A stretch of DNA of 64,000 nucleotides from Chloroflexota bacterium (GTDB taxonomy: Bacteria; Chloroflexota; UBA11872). A program made the translations under genes and the position numbers. Positions 1 to 11,301 of the stretch are shown here, one piece after another. Numbering within the stretch: position 1 is the stretch's first letter; each line of letters starts with the position of its first letter. Location of the stretch: positions 1 to 64,000 of the forward strand of contig JAPPLN010000113.1 of the NCBI GenBank assembly GCA_028874175.1. Direction: 5' to 3'. The notes beneath the pieces were generated by a model that searched no databases, had not been told where the DNA came from, and saw nothing but the letters and a program-made list of their open reading frames with translations.

Positions 1-471
1 ATGGCCACGGTGTCCGAGGGCGTTCAAGCGCCTGAATTCCAACTGACATCCACAGAGGACGAGTCGTTCTCGCTGCTCGCTCGGCGTGGACGCGCCAACC
101 TGGTGCTCTTGTTCCTCGACAACGCCTCGGGTGCTACTGACACCGAAATCGCAACCTCGTTTCGCGATGCCAGTGACATCTTTCGGGCGGTACGGGGCAC
201 TGTCGTCGGGATCGCCAGGGCCGAACTGGACGAACTCAAGGCATTTCAAGCGGCGAATTCCCTGGCCTTTGAACTCCTGAGCGATGACGGAGCCGTGGCC
301 GCGGACTATGGCGTTCGTGTGAGACAAGGCTTTGGGCCCTTTTCGCGCGAGCGCTTCCGTCGCAGCACCTTCCTATTGGACCGAACTGGCGTTGTCCGCC
401 GAATCTTCCGCGACGTGGATGCCAAAGAACATGTCAACGAAGTGCTCGCCGCACTCGACGAAGGCCTCTAG
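1..471 (+). CDS. Peroxiredoxin-like protein lacking cysteine
   Basis: Thioredoxin-fold protein of the AhpC/TSA (BCP-like) family, 156 residues, close to the usual length. The N-terminus (VSEGVQAPEFQLTS) is the normal start of the fold, and the strand FLLDRTGVVRRIF near residue 122 is typical. The peroxidatic cysteine motif normally reads GCT, but here residues 44-46 are GAT with Ala45 in the cysteine position, and the whole protein has no cysteine. It therefore cannot act as an ordinary thiol peroxidase. The start coincides with the first base of the window, so a longer N-terminus cannot be excluded, although the family alignment supports this Met. It is followed by the pyr leader and is probably a separate transcription unit. 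Confidence 0.8.
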   Translation: MATVSEGVQAPEFQLTSTEDESFSLLARRGRANLVLLFLDNASGATDTEIATSFRDASDIFRAVRGTVVGIARAELDELKAFQAANSLAFELLSDDGAVAADYGVRVRQGFGPFSRERFRRSTFLLDRTGVVRRIFRDVDAKEHVNEVLAALDEGL

Positions 472-528
472 GCCGTTCGCAACTCTCCGTCGACGCATCC
501 AACGCAAACTCTGGCGGCAGCCATTCGC

Positions 529-534
529 TATAAT
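529..534 (+). promoter_or_regulatory. -10 element of the pyr operon promoter
   Basis: A perfect TATAAT stands 7 bases upstream of the first base of the PyrR-binding hairpin, so transcription would start almost exactly at that hairpin. No convincing -35 hexamer is seen at 16-18 bases upstream. The same octamer TATAATCG occurs ahead of argC and ahead of the nucleotidyltransferase gene near 61 kb. Confidence 0.6.
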
Positions 535-540
535 CGCCTC

Positions 541-574
541 AGCCTTTAATCCAGTCCAGCGAGGCGGAAAGGCT
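541..574 (+). promoter_or_regulatory. PyrR-binding anti-antiterminator hairpin in pyr leader
   Basis: A perfect 7-bp stem AGCCTTT/AAAGGCT encloses AGTCCAGCGAGGCG, which matches the known PyrR-binding consensus ARUCCNGNGAGGYU at 13 of 14 positions. In Bacillus-type systems UMP-bound PyrR stabilises this hairpin so that the downstream terminator can form. The gene for PyrR is the first gene downstream, which fits autoregulation. Confidence 0.85.
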
Positions 575-605
575 GCATCTCGCGGCGCGCCGTGTCTGGC
601 GGACT

Positions 606-631
606 AGGGGCCTTCCGGGCCCTTTCTTTTT
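606..631 (+). terminator. Intrinsic terminator (attenuator) before pyrR
   Basis: Stem GGGCC/GGCCC with a TTCCG loop is followed by TTTCTTTTT, a classic Rho-independent terminator placed ahead of the first gene of the operon. The bases GGACT just 5' of it can pair with AGTCC inside the PyrR-binding loop, giving a plausible competing antiterminator fold. It therefore reads as the attenuator of the pyr operon. Confidence 0.85.
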
Positions 632-643
632 GCCCGGTACGCC

Positions 644-1231
644 ATGGGAGGCAACGTGGCGGCGAACGGTGGCGTCGGCCGCTTGGTCATGTCGGCTGAC
701 GACTTGCGTCGGACGCTGACCCGCATGGCGCACGAAATCGTCGAGCGCAACCGCGGCGCAACCAACCTTGTGTTCGTCGGCGTCCCGCGCCCTGGCCCCA
801 TCCTGGCCCGGCGCCTCGCCGAAGCCGTGGCGTCCTTCGAAGAATCTGACGTGCCCACCGGCGCCGTCGATATCTCGCTCTACCGCGACGACCTTGTCAG
901 CCGAGCCGCTACGCCGCCCATGCATCCAACCGACATCCCGGTCGACGTCACGGATCGCGACGTCGTCCTCGTGGACGACGTGCTCCACACCGGCCGCTCC
1001 GCCCGAGCCGCTCTGGACGCCCTCACCGACTTTGGGCGGCCTCGCAGCATTCAGTTGGCCGTTGTCGTGGACCGTGGGCACCGCGAACTGCCCATTCGCG
1101 CCGACTACGCCGGCAAGAACATCCCCACCGCGCTATATGAAAACGTGGAAGTCCGGTTAGAGGAACTGGACGGCGAAGACGCGGTGCGGGTCGTCGCCAG
1201 GCCGGAGGTAGCCAATGCCGCTGCATCGTAG
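644..1231 (+). CDS. pyrR: PyrR, pyr operon attenuation regulator / uracil phosphoribosyltransferase
   Basis: PyrR binds the pyr leader RNA in response to UMP and usually retains uracil phosphoribosyltransferase activity. The opening block LRRTLTRMAHEIVERN, the FVGVPRPGPILARRL segment and the PRPP-binding loop VVLVDDVLHTGRSAR are diagnostic. At 195 residues it is slightly longer than usual; an internal ATG before SADDLRR (base 689) is an alternative start, but the upstream start has GGGAGG nearby and follows the terminator directly. It is the first gene of the operon and overlaps pyrB by 17 bases. The leader carries its predicted RNA target. Confidence 0.95.
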   Translation: MGGNVAANGGVGRLVMSADDLRRTLTRMAHEIVERNRGATNLVFVGVPRPGPILARRLAEAVASFEESDVPTGAVDISLYRDDLVSRAATPPMHPTDIPVDVTDRDVVLVDDVLHTGRSARAALDALTDFGRPRSIQLAVVVDRGHRELPIRADYAGKNIPTALYENVEVRLEELDGEDAVRVVARPEVANAAAS

Positions 1232-2153
1232 GCACCTGATTGACGTCGCCGACTTTTCGCGCGACGAGTTCGACACGGTCCTCGACACCGCCGTGTCCAT
1301 GCGGCAGGTACTGGATCGGCCGATCCGGCGCGTGCCAACTCTGCGCGGCAAGTCAATCGTCAACATGTTCTTCGAGCCCAGCACGCGCACTCGGGTGTCG
1401 TTCGAGCTGGCCGGCAAGTCATTGAGCGCTGATGTCGTCAACGTCGCTGCTTCCGGCAGCAGCGTCGAAAAGGGCGAATCGCTGGTTGACACGTTTCACA
1501 CCATCCAGGCGCTCGGTGCCGACATGGTCATCATTCGCCATGCCTGCGCGGGCGTGCCCGACCTGGCCGCCCGTCACCTGGACTGTGGCGTGGTAAACGC
1601 CGGCGACGGCCTGCGCGGCCACCCCAGCCAGGCGCTGCTGGACCTCTTTACCGTCCGCGAGCACGCCGGCGACCTGGAAGGGCTGAAGATGGTCATCGTG
1701 GGCGACATGCTCCACAGCCGCGTCGCCCGCTCCGACATCTGGGCGTTCGCCCGCATGGGCGCGCACGTCTATCTCAGCGGCCCACCCACCGTGCTGCCGC
1801 CCGACTTTGGCAACTTGCTCAACGGCGACGGCATGGTGCGCGTGGAATACGACCTGGATCGCGCCATCGAGGGCGCCGACGTCGTCATGGCCCTACGCAT
1901 CCAGAAGGAACGCATGGCCGGCGGCTTGCTGCCCGATCTGCGCGAGTACGCTCGGCGCTGGGGCATCAACCCCGCCCGCCTCCGCCGCGCTGACCGGCAG
2001 GTCCTGCTCATGCACCCGGGACCCATGAATCAGGGCATCGAAATCTCGTCCGACGTCGCCTATGGCGAGCAGTCGGTGATTACCGAGCAGGTCACCAACG
2101 GAGTGGCGGTCCGCATGGCCATCCTCTACCTCTTGCTGACGGGAGCGCACTGA
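1215..2153 (+). CDS. pyrB: Aspartate carbamoyltransferase catalytic chain
   Basis: Condenses carbamoyl phosphate with aspartate to carbamoyl aspartate, the first committed step of pyrimidine synthesis. The carbamoyl-phosphate motif FFEPSTRTRVSFE near residue 52, the HPSQALLDLFTV segment and the C-terminal HPGPMNQGIE are all present, and 312 residues is normal for the catalytic chain. No pyrI regulatory chain is nearby, so it is likely unregulated at the protein level or controlled through PyrR attenuation. Its stop overlaps the next start by one base (TGATG). Confidence 0.96.
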   Translation: MPLHRRHLIDVADFSRDEFDTVLDTAVSMRQVLDRPIRRVPTLRGKSIVNMFFEPSTRTRVSFELAGKSLSADVVNVAASGSSVEKGESLVDTFHTIQALGADMVIIRHACAGVPDLAARHLDCGVVNAGDGLRGHPSQALLDLFTVREHAGDLEGLKMVIVGDMLHSRVARSDIWAFARMGAHVYLSGPPTVLPPDFGNLLNGDGMVRVEYDLDRAIEGADVVMALRIQKERMAGGLLPDLREYARRWGINPARLRRADRQVLLMHPGPMNQGIEISSDVAYGEQSVITEQVTNGVAVRMAILYLLLTGAH

Positions 2154-2770
2154 TGAGCCCCTATTCCGCCGCGCCGCCGCGCGAAATCCTGGCCGGCGTC
2201 TATCAGTGGACCGTGGCCTGGCACCGCTACAGCCTGGAGTCTTACCTGGTCGACACGGATGACGGCGTAATCGCCATCGATCCGCAGGACCTGTCGCCCA
2301 CTGCCCTCCAGGGCGTCCTGTCGCGCGTCCGTCACGTCATCCTCACGAACCACTTCCACGAGCGGGCCGCCGCGATCTGGCGGCATCGGTTCGACGCCCC
2401 CGTCTGGGCGCCCAACGGCGACGTCGGCGACCTCGAGACGCTGACGCCTGACCACGTCTACTCGGCCGAGACCGAGCTGCCCGGCGGCCTGCAAGCAATC
2501 GGGCTGGGCGGCATCAGCGCCGGCGAACATGCCCTGTTCACGCCCGAGAACCGCGGTGTCCTCTTTGTCGGAGACGCGCTCGGCACCACCAGCTATTGGA
2601 CGCACGGCGAGGGTGAGCTGGGCGCCCATCCGCGCATGCGCCCGCCGGCACCACTACAGAAGCTTCTCGACCTCGACTTCACCAGCATCGCCGTCGGCCA
2701 TGGCGAGCCGATCCTGGACCAGGCCAAGGTCGCCCTGGCCGCCTACCTGGAGTCTGCTGGTGGCCGCTAA
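2153..2770 (+). CDS. Metallo-beta-lactamase-fold-like protein with degenerate metal site
   Basis: A 205-residue protein with the general MBL-fold layout: an N-terminal two-strand start (YLVDTDDGVIAIDPQ), a TNHFHERAA segment near residue 65, GD in FVGDAL near 150 and a final GHGEP at about 193. The canonical HxHxDH zinc motif is reduced to HFHERA, with the Asp and third His replaced, so classical two-zinc hydrolysis is doubtful. It sits between pyrB and pyrC, overlapping both neighbours, and is clearly co-transcribed and co-translated with them. A role in pyrimidine synthesis is suggested by position only; the function is not known to me. Confidence 0.7.
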   Translation: MSPYSAAPPREILAGVYQWTVAWHRYSLESYLVDTDDGVIAIDPQDLSPTALQGVLSRVRHVILTNHFHERAAAIWRHRFDAPVWAPNGDVGDLETLTPDHVYSAETELPGGLQAIGLGGISAGEHALFTPENRGVLFVGDALGTTSYWTHGEGELGAHPRMRPPAPLQKLLDLDFTSIAVGHGEPILDQAKVALAAYLESAGGR

Positions 2771-4118
2771 CGGGACTCTGGTCATCCGCGGGGGGCGCGT
2801 GATCGACCCGTCGCAGCGCCTCGACCGCGTGGCCGATATCGTGATCGACGACGGCCATGTGGCCGCCATCGATCCCCCCGACGGCCAGCTCCCCCTGGGC
2901 GATCCGACCGTGGTCGATGCCCGCGGCTTGGTTGTCGCGCCCGGACTCGTCGACATCCACGCCCACCTCCGCGTGCCCGGATTCGAGTACAAGGAAGACC
3001 TGGCCAGCGGAACGCGCGCGGCCGCGGCCGGCGGCTTCACCACCGTCTGCGCCATGCCAAACACCAATCCGGTCATCGACTCGCGCAGCGTGGTGGAGTA
3101 CGTGCTTGAGCAAGCGGCCGCCGATGCGGTCGTGCGTGTTCACGTCTTGGCCGCCATCAGCCTGGGACAGGCCGGCGAACAACTGGTGGAAATGGGCGAC
3201 CTGAGCGATGCCGGCGCCATTGGCTTTACCGATGACGGCATTCCCGTAGCGAGCTCCAAGCTCATGCGCCACGCCCTGGAATACGCCACGCAGCTCGGGC
3301 GACCAATCAGCAACCATGCCGAGGACCGGGCGCTCACCGCGGGCACGGCCATGCATGAAGGCCTAACCTCCATGCGCCTGGGCCTTCCCGGCACCCCACG
3401 CCAGGCCGAAGAAATCATGCTGGCGCGCGACTTGCTACTGGCCGAGCTCACCGGCGGGCGCTACCACTGTATCCACGTCACCTCGGGCGGCTCGGTCGAT
3501 TTCATCCGGCGCGCCAAGGACCGTGGCGCCAACGTCACCGCCGAAGTATCGCCACACCATTTGACGCTTACCGACGACCTGGTTGCTGGCCGCACCGAGC
3601 CCGTCAGCGCCGCGCTGCCTCCATACGACGCGAACACCAAGGTCGCTCCGCCCCTCCGCGAGCAACGCGACTGCGACGCGCTGCTTGAGGCGCTGCGCGA
3701 CGGAACGATCGACTGCATCGCAACCGACCACGCCCCCCACGCCCTGCATGACAAGGACCTTGAATTCGCCCATGCCGCCGTTGGCTTTACCGGCCTTGAG
3801 ACGGCGCTGCCGCTGGTCCTGACCCTGGTCCACGACGGACGCCTCGATCTGGTCGAAGCTGTGCGCCGCCTCACCGTTGAACCAGCTCGCTGCTACGACC
3901 TCCCCGGGGGAACCCTCCAACCCGGTCAGCCAGCCGACGTCACCGTATTCGATCCCGACGAAGAATTTGTCGTCGAACCGTCGCTGCTGTTGTCCAAAGG
4001 TAAGAACACACCCCTGGCCGGCATGCCAATGCACGGCGTGGTGCACCGAACATTTGTGGACGGCGTTGAAGTCTTCAACCGCGCGTCACTGGAGCCGGTA
4101 GGCGCGCGTGCCGGCTAG
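2760..4118 (+). CDS. pyrC: Dihydroorotase
   Basis: Cyclises carbamoyl aspartate to dihydroorotate. The metal motif DIHAHLRVPGFEYKED, the block AAAAGGFTTVCAMPNTNP, SPHHLTLTDD and the catalytic-aspartate segment CIATDHAPHA mark a class I dihydroorotase. The ORF in the track begins far upstream in another gene; GTG at 2760 is preferred because it has GGAG seven bases upstream, gives the family N-terminus (ANGTLVIRGGRVIDP) and yields 452 residues. It overlaps the MBL-like gene by 11 bases and carA by 11 bases. Confidence 0.95.
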   Translation: MAANGTLVIRGGRVIDPSQRLDRVADIVIDDGHVAAIDPPDGQLPLGDPTVVDARGLVVAPGLVDIHAHLRVPGFEYKEDLASGTRAAAAGGFTTVCAMPNTNPVIDSRSVVEYVLEQAAADAVVRVHVLAAISLGQAGEQLVEMGDLSDAGAIGFTDDGIPVASSKLMRHALEYATQLGRPISNHAEDRALTAGTAMHEGLTSMRLGLPGTPRQAEEIMLARDLLLAELTGGRYHCIHVTSGGSVDFIRRAKDRGANVTAEVSPHHLTLTDDLVAGRTEPVSAALPPYDANTKVAPPLREQRDCDALLEALRDGTIDCIATDHAPHALHDKDLEFAHAAVGFTGLETALPLVLTLVHDGRLDLVEAVRRLTVEPARCYDLPGGTLQPGQPADVTVFDPDEEFVVEPSLLLSKGKNTPLAGMPMHGVVHRTFVDGVEVFNRASLEPVGARAG

Positions 4119-5307
4119 CGACTGCGCCGTCCTCGCTCTTGAGACCGGCGACACGTTCTTCGGCTTCGCCTTCGGCGCGGAGGCGCCCGGCGCTGGCGAA
4201 GTCGTCTTCAACACCAGCATGACCGGCTACCAGGAGATTTCCACCGACGCCTCGTACCGCGGGCAAATCGTCGTCATGACCTATCCGCTCATCGACAACT
4301 ACGGGGTCAACCCCGACGACGTGGAGTCGCGCCGACCCTGGATTTCCGGGTTGGCCGTTCGCGAGCTGGCCCCGACCCACAGCAACTGGCGCCAGCAGAG
4401 CAACATGCACACCTTCCTGGCTCAGCACGGAATCGCGGGCATTCAGGGCATCGACACACGCGCCCTCACGCGGACGCTCCGAATCAAGGGCCACAAACGC
4501 GGCGTGCTGCGCCGCGCCCCGGTGAGTGTCGCCAACGGAATGGACCCCTTCACCTGGGTCCGTGGCCGGGCTCCCACCGCCAAGTCCTGGGCGGCCGAGC
4601 AGGTACAGGCGGCCAAGCGCGTCCTCCCCTACAGCGAGCAGCGATACGTGGCGGAGGTCACCACCCCCGATCGCCAGGTTGCCGGGCCCGTCCGCTGGGC
4701 GCCCTGGCCAACGCCCCCCCAGCGGGCCGACTCGCCGCGCATCGCGCTGCTGGACGTCGGCGTCAAGACCAACATCGTGCGTTCGCTCGTCAGCCGCGGC
4801 TGTCACGTGGACGTGCTCCCCTACGGCGCCAGCGTCCGCGAAATCGATGGCACCGACCCTGACGGTGTGGTGGTCTGCAACGGGCCCGGCGACCCCGAGC
4901 AGGCCGATCGAGCCATAGACACGGTCCGCGACCTGATCGGCCGCCGACCGCTAATGGGCGTATGCCTGGGACACCAGATCCTCGGCTTGGCCATTGGCGC
5001 CACCACCAGCCGCTTACCCTACGGCCACCGCGGCGCCAACCAGCCCATCAAGGACCTGGATACGGGCCGTGCCCACATCACCTCGCAGAATCACGGTTTC
5101 CAGGTCGACGCCGCCTCGATTCCTCCGAGCAGCGGCTTCCGGGTCAGTCACGTCAACCTCAACGACGGTTCGGTCGAAGGCCTGGCACACGACTCGCTGC
5201 CGGTCTTCTCGGTCCAATACCACCCGGAGGCCAGCCCCGGACCTCAGGACAACCAGTACCTCTTCGACCGCTTCCTCGACCTCGTCGACGACAACCGTCG
5301 TTCATGA
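4108..5307 (+). CDS. carA: Carbamoyl-phosphate synthase small (glutaminase) subunit
   Basis: Hydrolyses glutamine and passes ammonia to CarB. The CPSase small-chain N-terminal domain (VVFNTSMTGYQEISTDASY) is followed by a class I glutamine amidotransferase domain with the nucleophile in MGVCLGHQILG and the His-Glu pair in QYHPEASPGPQD. The start is GTG inside the end of pyrC; 399 residues is a little longer than the usual 360-385, with extra residues in the linker between domains (around residues 140-200). It is followed after 27 bases by carB. Confidence 0.95.
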   Translation: MPASDCAVLALETGDTFFGFAFGAEAPGAGEVVFNTSMTGYQEISTDASYRGQIVVMTYPLIDNYGVNPDDVESRRPWISGLAVRELAPTHSNWRQQSNMHTFLAQHGIAGIQGIDTRALTRTLRIKGHKRGVLRRAPVSVANGMDPFTWVRGRAPTAKSWAAEQVQAAKRVLPYSEQRYVAEVTTPDRQVAGPVRWAPWPTPPQRADSPRIALLDVGVKTNIVRSLVSRGCHVDVLPYGASVREIDGTDPDGVVVCNGPGDPEQADRAIDTVRDLIGRRPLMGVCLGHQILGLAIGATTSRLPYGHRGANQPIKDLDTGRAHITSQNHGFQVDAASIPPSSGFRVSHVNLNDGSVEGLAHDSLPVFSVQYHPEASPGPQDNQYLFDRFLDLVDDNRRS

Positions 5308-5334
5308 CGCGAGCCCACCCAATCGCTTTGCCCC

Positions 5335-8546
<3,212 letters not shown>

Positions 8547-8550
<4 letters not shown>

Positions 8551-9377
8551 CCCGGCGGATCGAACCCGCCCGCGTCCTGCGCAACACGCGAATCACCGAC
8601 CGGCTCTGGTGGTGCGAATACGAAGCGCCCCGCATCGCCGCCAGCGCCCGGCCCGGCCAGTTCGCACACGTCCTTTGCAGTGCTCCCGACCAGCTGGATC
8701 CGCTCCTACGTCGGCCGCTCAGCTTCAGCCGCATCGAACCCGACCTCGGACGGGTCGCCTTCCTGATTGACACGGTCGGACGCGGCACAGCCTGGCTTGT
8801 GGATCAGCCGGAGGGGACCGATATCGACATGCTGGGCCCGCTTGGCGGCAGCTTCGATCTCCAACCAGATCGGGCACGGGCGCTCATGGTTGGCGGAGGC
8901 ATCGGCCTGGCCCCCCTCATTGCGCTCGCCGACCTTGCACCGGCCCAGGGAGTACACGTGCGCCTGCTCGCCGGCGGACGTGACGCCCACCAGGTAACCC
9001 CGCCAGAGTGGCTCCACCCCAACGTCGCGTATCACGTCGCCACCGATGACGGTGCCCTCGGCCATCACGGCTTCGTCACCGACTTGGTCCCGGACCACTT
9101 CGCTTGGTGCGACCAGATCTTCGTCTGCGGCCCCACGCCCATGATGCACGCCATGGCCGAACTCACCGACGAGCTAGCGGCTACCCACGGCCCACGCCCC
9201 GCCTTCACCTCGCTTGAGGCCCGCATGGGTTGCGCCATGGGCGTCTGCTATTCCTGCGTCGTCCAAACCACCAACGGTCCCCAACGCGTCTGCCACGACG
9301 GCCCCGTCTTTCCCCAGTCAACCCTCACCTGGACCTGGCACCACGAACCAACCGCAACTGCGCCATCAGTCGGCTAA
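8547..9377 (+). CDS. pyrK: Dihydroorotate dehydrogenase electron-transfer subunit
   Basis: FAD and [2Fe-2S] protein that passes electrons from PyrD to NAD+. The FAD-binding RRPLSFSRI motif, the NAD-binding GGGIGLAPL motif and the C-terminal cluster ligands CAMGVCYSC followed by a fourth Cys in RVCHDGPVF are all visible. PyrK normally partners PyrD of class 1B and is normally encoded next to it, but here the next gene is on the opposite strand and no pyrD is in the window. It is the last gene of the operon and converges with yqeC, overlapping by 4 bases. Confidence 0.92.
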
Positions 9378-10189
9378 GAAAACTCCAGATTCCCGCCACC
9401 GTTCGCGTCGCGCGTTTGCGTGACGCGACAGCGGACCGAATAGGTCCAGTCGGCTTTGGCCTCAATCCAGCCGTTGATGTCCGGGTGTGAGCTGAGAGCG
9501 GCGTGGACTTCGGCGAGCTGGCCAGCGCTGACTCGGTCGGCGGCGGTCAGTACTGGCCAGAGCCGGGCTGCCGGAGGCACGGACTTGCGGCCGGCGCGCG
9601 AATCCAGGAGCAGGGTCATGACGTGATCGACCGTCAGGTGCCAACCTGGCTCCATACCCAGAATCTCTGCGGCGAGTTCAGGCCGGTGAACGTGCCGCTC
9701 GGCCAGGGGGCGGCCCACCGCAGCCAGGCAAGCCACGGGAATCACCAGCGTTGCGCCGGCCGGCATGGCGGGTTCGTGGTCTGCGGGTGCCTTGAGCAGG
9801 CGGCGACGGGCGCCGTCAGCTTCGACGATTAGGACATCGGCGCCGGACGCACGCAGCAATTCCGGGGCGAACTCCGGCTGAATCCCGTTGTAGCGGCGCG
9901 GGGTGGGCGCGGCGGTGACGACGGTAACGACGGGGTGCTCCTTGAGTGTCCGTGGCAGGTTGGCTTGCCACCGGTGGGGAGGCACAACCAGCAGCTTGGG
10001 CGCGCGGGCTAGCGACGGCCGGTGGATGTTGGTGGACTTGGTCGTCACCACGCGCAGTCCGCGCTCGGCCAACGCCTTGGCCAGAGCGAACATGGTTGTG
10101 GTCTTGCCGCCAGCGCCCACGATGGCGGCAATGTCACCGGGCCCAGCGATGTCGGCCAGCGAGCAGGCAGTCGCGGCATCTGAGGTCAC
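9374..10189 (-). CDS. yqeC: YqeC-family P-loop protein (putative molybdenum hydroxylase accessory)
   Basis: P-loop protein with the Walker A motif GAGGKTTTM near residue 27, followed by VVTTKSTNIHRP, and the IVEADGARRRLLKAP segment near residue 120, all typical of the YqeC family. In other bacteria the family is linked by genome context to selenium-dependent molybdenum hydroxylases, and its biochemical role is unproven. Here it stands alone, with no xdh, moco or sel genes nearby. The start is GTG, and 271 residues is a normal length. Confidence 0.8.
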   Translation of the reverse strand: MTSDAATACSLADIAGPGDIAAIVGAGGKTTTMFALAKALAERGLRVVTTKSTNIHRPSLARAPKLLVVPPHRWQANLPRTLKEHPVVTVVTAAPTPRRYNGIQPEFAPELLRASGADVLIVEADGARRRLLKAPADHEPAMPAGATLVIPVACLAAVGRPLAERHVHRPELAAEILGMEPGWHLTVDHVMTLLLDSRAGRKSVPPAARLWPVLTAADRVSAGQLAEVHAALSSHPDINGWIEAKADWTYSVRCRVTQTRDANGGGNLEFS

Positions 10190-10233
10190 GGAGCGGCCCT
10201 TCGCGTCCGTCCGCGAGCGTCACGCGCCACAAC

Positions 10234-10255
10234 GGCACCGAGTTCTAACGGTGCC
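10234..10255. repeat. Inverted repeat upstream of gmd
   Basis: GGCACCG and CGGTGCC form a perfect 7-bp inverted repeat around an 8-base A/T-richer centre (AGTTCTAA), located between the divergent yqeC and gmd starts. It could be an operator or a leader hairpin. No U-tract follows, so it is not an intrinsic terminator for the gmd strand. Confidence 0.45.
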
Positions 10256-10297
10256 GCGCGTACACTGCGAGCGGGTTTCCTTGAACAGGGGTTGTGC

Positions 10298-11299
10298 ATG
10301 CCCTGCGCGTTGATTACGGGCATTACCGGTCAGGATGGCTCATATCTGGCGGAGTTTCTGCTGGAGAAGGGTTACAAGGTCGTCGGCGTCGTCCGTCGCA
10401 CCAGTACCGAAAATAACGGCCGAATCCAGCACCTGCAGGACGACTTGGTGTTGGAACCGGGCGATCTGCACGATCAGTACTCGCTGATCGAGATCATGCA
10501 GCGGCACCGGCCGGACGAGGTGTACAACCTGGCGGCGCAGTCGTTCGTTCCCGCTTCGTGGCGGCAGCCGGTGCTCACCGGCGAGGTGACGGCGCTGGGC
10601 GCGACCCGGGTGCTTGAAGCCATCCGCGCGGTGGATCCCACTATCAAGTTTTACCAGGCCTCAAGCAGCGAGATGTTCGGCCAGGTGCAGGAGTGGCCAC
10701 AGAGCGAGTCCACGCCGTTCTACCCGCGCAGTCCATACGGAGTGGCCAAGCTCTACGCCCACTGGATCACGATCAACTACCGCGAAAGCTATCGAATGTT
10801 CGCCTGCTCGGGGATCTGCTTCAACCACGAGTCGCCGAGGCGCGGGCTGGAGTTCGTGACTCGGAAGCTCAGCTATTCGGCAGCGCGTGTGCATCACGGT
10901 GTCGTTGACGAGGTACCGTTTGGCGACCTCTCGACGCGACGCGACTGGGGGTACGCGCCGGATTTCGTGCGTGGGATGTGGCTGATGCTTCAGCAGGACC
11001 AGCCCCGCGACTATGTTCTGGCGACGGGCGAAACGCACTCGGGAAACGAGTTCGCCAACCTGGCGTTCGGCCACCTGGGACTCGACGCGGAAGACCACAT
11101 CACTGTCAGCGAGGACCTGTTGCGGCCGGCGGAGGTGCATCGGCTGATCGGGGATCCAGCGGCAATCCGCCGCGACCTGGGATGGGAGCCGTCGGTCACT
11201 TTTGAGGAACTGGTCCGCATCATGGTGGATGCGGACGTCGAGCTGGTCGCCGATGAGATCGCGCACGCCGAGATAGCGGCCGGGCGCAGCGCGGGCTGA
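10298..11299 (+). CDS. gmd: GDP-mannose 4,6-dehydratase
   Basis: Short-chain dehydrogenase-family enzyme converting GDP-D-mannose to GDP-4-keto-6-deoxy-D-mannose. The NADP-binding GITGQDGSYL, the VVRRTSTENN loop, NLAAQSFVPASW, the catalytic YxxxK in SPYGVAKLYAHW and CFNHESPRRG are diagnostic for Gmd. The track starts at a TTG two codons upstream; ATG at 10298 is preferred because AGGGG lies 6 bases ahead. It is followed within 2 bases by a reductase gene, forming the GDP-deoxyhexose operon. Confidence 0.95.
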   Translation: MPCALITGITGQDGSYLAEFLLEKGYKVVGVVRRTSTENNGRIQHLQDDLVLEPGDLHDQYSLIEIMQRHRPDEVYNLAAQSFVPASWRQPVLTGEVTALGATRVLEAIRAVDPTIKFYQASSSEMFGQVQEWPQSESTPFYPRSPYGVAKLYAHWITINYRESYRMFACSGICFNHESPRRGLEFVTRKLSYSAARVHHGVVDEVPFGDLSTRRDWGYAPDFVRGMWLMLQQDQPRDYVLATGETHSGNEFANLAFGHLGLDAEDHITVSEDLLRPAEVHRLIGDPAAIRRDLGWEPSVTFEELVRIMVDADVELVADEIAHAEIAAGRSAG

Positions 11300-11301
11300 G
11301 C

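Noticed and set aside
2529-2759. N-terminal extension of the dihydroorotase ORF
   Set aside because: This part is out-of-frame translation of the MBL-like gene; the family N-terminus begins at GTG 2760 with a ribosome-binding site.
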